DNA of 11,962 nt. Origin: Acidobacteriota bacterium. Lineage in GTDB: Bacteria; Acidobacteriota; Terriglobia; Acidiferrales; UBA7541. A model generated the notes under the pieces. The model worked only from the letters and a program-made list of their open reading frames with translations, did not search any database and was not told the origin of the DNA. How positions within the stretch are numbered: the stretch's first letter is position 1; every line of letters begins with the position of its first letter. The DNA lies in the NCBI GenBank assembly GCA_003224135.1, contig QHYO01000337.1, positions 1 to 11,962 of the forward strand, in the 5' to 3' direction. The translations under genes and the position numbers were made by a program. Positions 7,016 through 11,962 of this stretch are shown in pieces.

Positions 7016-7666
7016 TTGGTCCGCGTCAAAATTTGCGGTATCACTCGTCTTGAAGACGCGCGGCTCGCCGTTGAACTTGGCGCCGACGCGCTCGGCTTCA
7101 ATTTCTACGAAAAAAGTCCGCGCTGCATCGCTCCTGCCGAGGCCTGGAAAATTCTACGCAACATGCCCGCGCTGGTTTCAACCGTCGGCATCTTCGTGAA
7201 TTGGGATTCCTCCCCGGTCATCGCACTCGCAAAATCGTTACATCTCAGCGCGGTCCAAATCCACGGCGTCGAGTCCGCTGCTGTCACCGCAGCCTGCGCG
7301 CGCCACGTTCCCGTGATTAAAGCGTTTCGCACCGATGCGAAATTTTCCGTCGCACAATTTCGCGCACATAACTCAGCGAGTTCATTTCTCCTCGACGCTG
7401 CGATCTCAGACTCATCATCGAAAAAGTTCGGCGGCACCGGCCAACTCGCCGACTGGAAAATCGCAAAACGCGCCGCAGCCAAATGCCGAATCGTTCTCGC
7501 CGGCGGCCTTACTCCCGACAACGTTGCGGACGCCATCCTCGCCGTTCGACCCTATGCGGTAGACGTCGCCAGTGGCGTCGAGTCCAACCCCGGCAAAAAA
7601 GATCCCGCCAAACTTCGCGCCTTCTTCGCCGAAGTCGCCCGCGCAAACCGCCAACTCTCTTCGTAG
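7016..7666 (+). CDS. trpF: Phosphoribosylanthranilate isomerase
   Basis: Catalyses the Amadori rearrangement of phosphoribosylanthranilate, the step before TrpC. The 216-residue barrel shows VKICGIT (4-10, general base C7), GADALGFNF (22-30), FVNW (60-63), VQIHG (80-84), FLLDA (124-128, general acid D127), GGTG (139-142), LAGGL (161-165) and DVASGVE (183-189). The start is TTG at 7016: it puts VKICGIT at its usual distance from the N-terminus, and GGGGAG lies about ten bases upstream, inside the end of trpC. There is no ATG or GTG that would fit. The tight spacing to trpC supports co-transcription and perhaps translational coupling. A 96-bp gap separates it from trpB. Confidence 0.96.
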   Translation: MVRVKICGITRLEDARLAVELGADALGFNFYEKSPRCIAPAEAWKILRNMPALVSTVGIFVNWDSSPVIALAKSLHLSAVQIHGVESAAVTAACARHVPVIKAFRTDAKFSVAQFRAHNSASSFLLDAAISDSSSKKFGGTGQLADWKIAKRAAAKCRIVLAGGLTPDNVADAILAVRPYAVDVASGVESNPGKKDPAKLRAFFAEVARANRQLSS

Positions 7667-7762
7667 AGGCCACTTCCGGTAGCTCACTCTTCCCACGATG
7701 TACTCGCTCTCGCCACCCGTACGGTTTCAGCTCGCCGCCACCTATGCGACAATAATCTTTCC

Positions 7763-8998
7763 ATGGTTTCTCAATTTACTATCCCAGCCACAGTTCCCGG
7801 ACGCTTCGGCCCCTACGGCGGGCGCTACGTTCCGGAGACGCTCATGGTGCCGCTGTTGGAACTTGAGCGCTCCTATGAAGTCGCAAAGTCCGATCCAGAA
7901 TTCCAGGCCAGGTTCAACGACCTGCTGAAAAATTTCGCGGGACGACCGACGCCATTGCAACTCGCATCCCGCCTGACCGCGTATCTTGCGGATTCTGGCA
8001 ACGGGCCAAAAATTTATCTCAAACGCGAGGACCTTCTCCACACCGGCGCGCACAAAATCAACAACGCCATCGGCCAGGGTCTGCTCGCCGTGCAGATGAA
8101 GAAGCCACGCGTCATCGCTGAAACCGGGGCGGGGCAGCACGGCGTCGCCACTGCCACGGTAGCCGCGCACTTGGGTCTCGAGTGCACGGTGTATATGGGC
8201 ACGGAAGACATGGCGCGCCAGGCGCTCAATGTTTCACGCATGCGCATGCTCGGCGCGGAAGTGATCGGCGTCGAGTCCGGCAGCCGTACTTTGAAAGACG
8301 CCATCAATGAGGCCATGCGCGACTGGGTCACCAACGTCCGCACCACGCACTACCTCCTCGGCTCGGTTCTAGGTGCTCATCCGTATCCGACGATGGTGCG
8401 CGATTTTCATTCCTGCATTGGGCGCGAGGCCCGCGCACAAATCCTTGCCGCGGAAAAGCGTTTGCCCACGCATCTTTTCGCCTGCGTTGGCGGCGGCTCG
8501 AACGCCATGGGCCTCTTCCATGAATTCCTGAAGGACGAGTCCGTGAAGATGGTAGGCATCGAAGCTGGTGGCCGCGGCAACGAACTGGGTGAACACGCGG
8601 CACGCCTCGCTGCAGCGCAAGGTTTCACCGGAGCGCGACCGGGCGTTTTGCAGGGCACTTACACTTACGTCCTGCAAACGGACGACGGGCAAATCGCCAC
8701 CACGCATTCCGTTTCCGCAGGTCTCGACTATCCAGCGATCGGTCCCGAGCATGCCTGGCTGGCTGATCAGCACCGCGCAGAATATTCCGCCGTCACCGAT
8801 GCTGCAGCTCTTGACGCAGCACAACTTCTGGCGCGTACCGAAGGCATCATTCCCGCGCTCGAATCCGCACATGCCATTGCCGGCGTCATCGAGCGCACGC
8901 CGCAATTCACGCGTGAAGACCTGGTCATCATCAATCTCTCGGGCCGTGGCGACAAAGATATGGACACTTACTCCCGCTCCCTCGGCGAAAAACCCTGA
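7763..8998 (+). CDS. trpB: Tryptophan synthase beta chain
   Basis: PLP enzyme that joins indole, channelled from TrpA, with serine to give tryptophan. The 411-residue protein has the TrpB1 hallmarks: [15 protein letters not shown] (13-27), [16 protein letters not shown] (87-102, with K98 forming the PLP Schiff base), AETGAGQHG (119-127, catalytic E120), the LGAHPYP segment (203-209), phosphate-binding GGGSNA (243-248), and LSGRGDKD near the C-terminus. Length is normal for the major TrpB1 type that partners TrpA, not the longer TrpB2. It starts at the ATG at 7763; the preceding bases hold no good ribosome site but include the AT-rich ACAATAAT. trpA follows after a 103-bp gap, unusually wide for a pair that is often overlapping. 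Confidence 0.98.
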   Translation: MVSQFTIPATVPGRFGPYGGRYVPETLMVPLLELERSYEVAKSDPEFQARFNDLLKNFAGRPTPLQLASRLTAYLADSGNGPKIYLKREDLLHTGAHKINNAIGQGLLAVQMKKPRVIAETGAGQHGVATATVAAHLGLECTVYMGTEDMARQALNVSRMRMLGAEVIGVESGSRTLKDAINEAMRDWVTNVRTTHYLLGSVLGAHPYPTMVRDFHSCIGREARAQILAAEKRLPTHLFACVGGGSNAMGLFHEFLKDESVKMVGIEAGGRGNELGEHAARLAAAQGFTGARPGVLQGTYTYVLQTDDGQIATTHSVSAGLDYPAIGPEHAWLADQHRAEYSAVTDAAALDAAQLLARTEGIIPALESAHAIAGVIERTPQFTREDLVIINLSGRGDKDMDTYSRSLGEKP

Positions 8999-9101
8999 TA
9001 ATTCCGGCGGTTACTCGTTTCCGCCATTTGTCACGCGTTTGCAAAACCGTGCATTCGGGGGCGAGTCATTCGCTCTTGGTGTTAATCTATTGCATTCCAG
9101 T

Positions 9102-10001
9102 ATGAGCGCTGATGTACATCGCACGACTCGCATTACGCGCCGCTTCGCGGAACTTCGCGATTCGGGCGAGATGGGGATTGTTGCGTATATTACGGCTGGC
9201 GATCCTTCGTTCGCGGCGACGCTGAAGTTTGTTTTGGCGATGGCTGCGGCAGGAGCTGATGTCATCGAGCTTGGCGTGCCTTTTAGTGATCCGCTGGCGG
9301 ACGGTCCGACGATCCAGCGTGCTTCCGAACGGGCGCTGAAAAATGGTGCAACGCTTGTGCGTGTGATCGACCTCGTTCGTGAAATTCGCAGGGCAAATTC
9401 TCTTGCGAGCGAAGTTCCCATCGTTCTGTTCAGCTACTACAACCCGGTTTTCCAAATGGGTCTCGAAAAATTCGCTGCGGCGGCTTCTGCTGCAGGAGCC
9501 GACGGCGTGCTCATCACCGATCTCACGCCGGAAGAATCGGAAGAGTATCGCTGCACTCTCGCTGCTCATCATCTCGATACCGTTTTTCTTGGTGCGCCTA
9601 CTTCCACCGCCGAACGGCTGGAGAAAATTGCGGCGTGTTCTTCCGGATTTCTGTACCTGATTTCGCGCACAGGAGTCACCGGAGCAAAAGATGCTCTGCC
9701 AGATGATCTGCCTGCGCTGCTGCGCCGCGCGCGGCGTGTGACACAACTTCCGATCGCTGTCGGCTTCGGCATTTCGCTGCCCGGCCATGTTTCCGTTCTT
9801 GGCGGACTCGCGGACGCTGCAGTGGTCGGCTCCGCGCTTGTTTCTGAAATCGAGAAGGCCACAACCGCAAATCCAAATGCAGCTGGAATCGATGCCGCCG
9901 CCGCAGCGCTCACTGATCGCATCGGCTCTCTGAAGGACGCTGGACGCAGCGGACTGTCGCGCCGCGGGGCCACAGCGAATCGGGGTGAGGTTGCCACATG
10001 A
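9102..10001 (+). CDS. trpA: Tryptophan synthase alpha chain
   Basis: Cleaves indole-3-glycerol phosphate to indole and glyceraldehyde 3-phosphate and passes indole to TrpB. The frame is open far upstream into trpB, but I start at the ATG at 9102: it gives the normal family N-terminus (RFAELRDSGEMGIVAYITAG) and the upstream frame is a shadow of trpB. Key segments are VIELGVPFSDPLADGPTIQ (54-72, catalytic E56 and D67), FSYYNP (110-115), LITDLTPEE (137-145), SRTGVTGA (188-195), VGFGI (220-224) and VVGSALV (241-247). At 299 residues it is about 30 longer than the usual chain because of a basic, low-complexity C-terminal tail (about 275-299). Its stop overlaps the aroQ start (ATGA), a sign of translational coupling. 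No clear ribosome site precedes it. Confidence 0.96.
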   Translation: MSADVHRTTRITRRFAELRDSGEMGIVAYITAGDPSFAATLKFVLAMAAAGADVIELGVPFSDPLADGPTIQRASERALKNGATLVRVIDLVREIRRANSLASEVPIVLFSYYNPVFQMGLEKFAAAASAAGADGVLITDLTPEESEEYRCTLAAHHLDTVFLGAPTSTAERLEKIAACSSGFLYLISRTGVTGAKDALPDDLPALLRRARRVTQLPIAVGFGISLPGHVSVLGGLADAAVVGSALVSEIEKATTANPNAAGIDAAAAALTDRIGSLKDAGRSGLSRRGATANRGEVAT

Positions 10002-10312
10002 GCCTTGCCGATTGGCGCCGCCGCATTGATGAAATCGACCGCAAGCTGGTCGAGTTGTTGAACGAACGATCGAAGTGCGCACTGGAAATCGGGAAGTTGA
10101 AGCAGCAGGCGAATTTGCCTCTTTATCAGCCGGACCGTGAAAGGGAAGTGCTTGAAAACGCGGAGCACAATAACGGCGGACCGCTCACGGACGCAGCGAT
10201 TCGCCGTTTGTTCGAGCGCATCATCGACGAAGCGCGTTCCGCGGAGCGCATCGCCATGCACAAAGACTCTGACGGAAAAGCCGATGCGAAGGGCGGCAGC
10301 AGTGATTCTTGA
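9998..10312 (+). CDS. aroQ: Chorismate mutase, AroQ class
   Basis: Rearranges chorismate to prephenate, the branch point towards phenylalanine and tyrosine. It is a free-standing all-helical domain of 104 residues with no signal peptide, hence cytoplasmic. By alignment with the E. coli P-protein mutase domain from memory, the substrate-binding positions correspond to R7, R24, K35, R47 and E48, all conserved (RRRIDEIDRKLVELLNER, IGKLK, PDREREVLE). The last 15 or so residues (KDSDGKADAKGGSSDS) are a hydrophilic tail outside the catalytic fold. The start overlaps the trpA stop by four bases. In several bacteria a free AroQ associates with a type I-beta DAHP synthase such as the one encoded next. 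That partnership is plausible here but not shown. Confidence 0.93.
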   Translation: MSLADWRRRIDEIDRKLVELLNERSKCALEIGKLKQQANLPLYQPDREREVLENAEHNNGGPLTDAAIRRLFERIIDEARSAERIAMHKDSDGKADAKGGSSDS

Positions 10313-10319
10313 ATTTAAT

Positions 10320-10342
10320 GTGCGCTGCGCACTTGTTTTTTT
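10320..10342 (+). terminator. Terminator-like hairpin between aroQ and aroF
   Basis: GTGCG-CTG-CGCAC (10320-10332) can fold as a 5-bp GC-rich stem with a 3-base loop. It is followed by TTG and seven Ts (10336-10342). It begins seven bases after the aroQ stop. The stem is short, so it may be weak or partial, letting some transcripts read into aroF and tyrA. Confidence 0.45.
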
Positions 10343-10405
10343 CGTGCGCCAAAATATTTCTGCCAAAGAATCAGCACTCAGTCGAAAGGGAACTGCGTAC
10401 TCCCC

Positions 10406-11425
10406 ATGGTAATCGTTATGCAAGAGGGCGCTTCGGATGCCCAGATTCAAAACGTAATTGACAAGCTCATCGCCCACGGCTTTGACGTGCACCGTTCCAC
10501 GGGAGCTTCACACACCGTGCTTGGCGCAGTGGGCGTGCACCGCGATTTCGACCATCGCGATTTTGAATTGCTGGAAGGCGTGCGCGAAGTCATGCGCATT
10601 ACGCAGCCGTTCAAACTCGCAAGCAGGCAGTTCAAGCCGGAAGGCACGATTATCGACCTTGGACGCGGCGTAAAAATCGGCGGGCCCGAAGTTGTGGTCG
10701 CTGCCGGACCGTGTTCGGTGGAATCGCGCGAACAGATTCACGCCATCGCAGAGGACGTGGCGAAAGCCGGCGCAAAAATTCTGCGCGCGGGAGCGTTCAA
10801 GCCGCGTACTTCGCCGTACGCGTTTCAGGGAATGGGCGAACCAGGTTTGAAACTGATGCGCGAAGCAGCCGATAAATTCGGACTGTTCACCGTCAGCGAA
10901 GTGATGGACCCGTCGCAAGTCGAAATGATGGGCCGCTACGTTGACATCTACCAGGTTGGCGCACGCAACATGCAGAACTACCACCTTCTGCGCGCGCTCG
11001 GCGAAGTGCGCAAGCCGGTGCTGCTGAAGCGCGGAATGTCCGCGACGATGGAGGAGCTGCTGCTCAGCGCCGAATATATTCTGGCGGGCGGAAACTACAA
11101 CGTGATTTTGTGCGAGCGTGGAATCAGAACTTTTGAAACGTACACGCGCAACACTTTTGATCTGGCCGCGATTCCGGTGATCCAGAAGCTTTCGCATTTG
11201 CCGATGTGGGCCGATCCCTCGCACGGAACGGGACGCCGCGACAAAGTTCCACCGATGGCGCGTGCCGCCGTTGCTGCAGGCGCAGATGGATTGTTGATTG
11301 AAGTCCACAACGATCCCGAGCATGCGCTTTCCGATGGCGCACAGTCGCTCGAGCCGCCCGCGTTCACTCGACTCATGGCCGAGCTGCGGATTATTGCTCC
11401 TGCGATCGGCCGGCGCATTGCCTGA
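10406..11425 (+). CDS. aroF: DAHP synthase (3-deoxy-7-phosphoheptulonate synthase), type I-beta with N-terminal regulatory domain
   Basis: Condenses phosphoenolpyruvate and erythrose 4-phosphate to DAHP, the first step of the shikimate pathway. Residues 1 to about 70 ([20 protein letters not shown], then [19 protein letters not shown]) form the ferredoxin-like domain that mediates aromatic amino-acid feedback in the Thermotoga-type enzyme. The barrel follows, with AAGPCSVES (99-107, metal ligand C103), [16 protein letters not shown] (127-142), LLKRG (206-210), [10 protein letters not shown] (270-279, H273) and IEVHNDPE (298-305, E299, D303). It has 339 residues, normal for the type. The ATG at 10406 fits the family N-terminus; an AAAGGGA lies about 14 bases upstream, rather far. 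It follows a terminator-like hairpin and precedes tyrA by 9 bp. Feedback by Tyr or Phe is inferred from the domain, not shown. Confidence 0.96.
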   Translation: MVIVMQEGASDAQIQNVIDKLIAHGFDVHRSTGASHTVLGAVGVHRDFDHRDFELLEGVREVMRITQPFKLASRQFKPEGTIIDLGRGVKIGGPEVVVAAGPCSVESREQIHAIAEDVAKAGAKILRAGAFKPRTSPYAFQGMGEPGLKLMREAADKFGLFTVSEVMDPSQVEMMGRYVDIYQVGARNMQNYHLLRALGEVRKPVLLKRGMSATMEELLLSAEYILAGGNYNVILCERGIRTFETYTRNTFDLAAIPVIQKLSHLPMWADPSHGTGRRDKVPPMARAAVAAGADGLLIEVHNDPEHALSDGAQSLEPPAFTRLMAELRIIAPAIGRRIA

Positions 11426-11434
11426 CTCATCTTC

Positions 11435-11962
11435 ATGACTACACATCTCATTCGTCGTGTGACGATTCTTGGAACCGGGCTGATTGGTGGTTCATTCGCG
11501 CTGGCGCTGCGCAAAAATCTTCAAGACATTCATATTTCCGGGTGGGACCGCCCGGAGGTGGTGCGCGAACCGCAAGTACGCCGCGCCTTCGATGAAACTC
11601 TTTCCGGAAATTTGCGGCTTGCACTTGAAAGGGCAGATCTGATTTACATCGCACTGCCCATTGCCGTGACCCTGGATGTTGTTCGCGAGATTGCGGGCCA
11701 CGCGCCAGCGTCTGCCTTGGTGACTGACGCCTGCAGCACCAAACAGCGAATCATGGAAGAAGCGGCGCAGCATTTTCAGGGAACAGCCGGTAGCGCGATA
11801 TTCTTAGGCGGGCACCCGATGGCGGGCAAGGAACTTTCCGGAATTGCCGCGGCGGATGAAGAGCTCTTCCGAGGACACACGTATGCGCTGATTGCAGAGG
11901 GCGACGCGATCGCCACTCCCACCGCCAGCGAACCGCGCATTGCGGCGTTCGTGAAAATCCTG
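11435..11962 (+). CDS. tyrA: Prephenate dehydrogenase family protein, 3' end cut by window edge
   Basis: Oxidatively decarboxylates prephenate (or arogenate) towards tyrosine using NAD(P)+. The first 176 residues are visible and run off the right edge with no stop. A Rossmann fold opens with VTILGTGLIGGSFALAL (9-25, GxGxxG at 13-18). ADLIYIALPI (67-76) follows, then the TyrA motif VTDACSTK (96-103) and GGHPMAGKELSG (125-136), with H127 as the likely catalytic histidine. The helical dimerisation domain lies outside the window. There is no fused chorismate mutase at the N-terminus, consistent with the separate aroQ upstream. The ATG at 11435 begins 9 bases after the aroF stop, so the two are almost surely co-transcribed. 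Cofactor and prephenate/arogenate preference cannot be told from this part. Confidence 0.94.
   Translation, partial: MTTHLIRRVTILGTGLIGGSFALALRKNLQDIHISGWDRPEVVREPQVRRAFDETLSGNLRLALERADLIYIALPIAVTLDVVREIAGHAPASALVTDACSTKQRIMEEAAQHFQGTAGSAIFLGGHPMAGKELSGIAAADEELFRGHTYALIAEGDAIATPTASEPRIAAFVKIL

Noticed and set aside
6189..9077. TTCGCTCTT before trpC (6189-6197) and before trpA (9069-9077), with TCGCTCT before trpB (7704-7710)
   Set aside because: The shared word is short, lies at different distances from the starts and fits local base bias, so chance is a sufficient explanation.
8568..9101. Long open frame upstream of trpA, reaching into trpB
   Set aside because: The upstream part is a shadow of trpB in another frame and has no trpA-family residues; the family N-terminus begins at 9102.
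9569..10492. Long minus-strand open frames opposite trpA, aroQ and aroF
   Set aside because: High GC and codon bias produce long antisense frames; none has its own motifs, while the plus-strand genes are unambiguous.
1..11962. Search for CRISPR arrays, transposon ends, tRNA genes and phage or defence modules
   Set aside because: No regularly spaced repeats, inverted terminal repeats, cloverleaf pattern or recognisable transposase, nuclease or toxin motif was seen.

Overview
The window looks like a chromosomal segment of a GC-rich soil-type bacterium, most likely an Acidobacteriota member. That placement is an inference. It rests on a decayed Ser/Thr-kinase/TPR gene of a type expanded in that phylum, a secreted protein with a domain pair familiar from acidobacterial genomes, and overall codon bias. 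No rRNA or other decisive marker is present. I see no tRNA or rRNA gene, CRISPR array, insertion sequence, integrase or phage gene.

Left part (1-3417): a sigma-54-type (NtrC-family) response regulator runs off the left edge on the minus strand. Behind it, same strand, lies the wreck of a hybrid histidine kinase (808-1247). Next is an intact secreted protein of unknown function (1308-2084, minus). Then comes a heavily decayed plus-strand Ser/Thr-kinase/TPR gene (2376-3417) that keeps its first ~24 codons and its TPR tail but has lost the whole kinase core between them.

Middle part (3519-6107, all minus): a family 5 uracil-DNA glycosylase with four Fe-S cysteines, an isocitrate lyase/PEP mutase superfamily protein of unknown substrate, and an inositol-monophosphatase-fold enzyme that best fits histidinol-phosphatase (HisN).

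Right part (6198-11962, all plus): an aromatic amino-acid cluster, trpC-trpF-trpB-trpA-aroQ-aroF-tyrA, with tyrA cut by the right edge. TrpF, TrpC and TrpA/TrpB turn phosphoribosylanthranilate into tryptophan. AroF makes DAHP at the entry of the shikimate pathway, AroQ turns chorismate into prephenate, and TyrA takes prephenate towards tyrosine. trpE, trpG and trpD are not in the window. trpA and aroQ overlap by an ATGA. A small terminator-like hairpin with a T-run sits between aroQ and aroF. A candidate sigma-70 promoter lies just before trpC, in the 90-bp divergent gap with hisN.

I do not see a novel multi-gene system here. The most unusual content is the two gene wrecks, the possible orphaning of the response regulator, the internal hairpin in the aromatic operon, and two intact genes whose exact function cannot be read from sequence.
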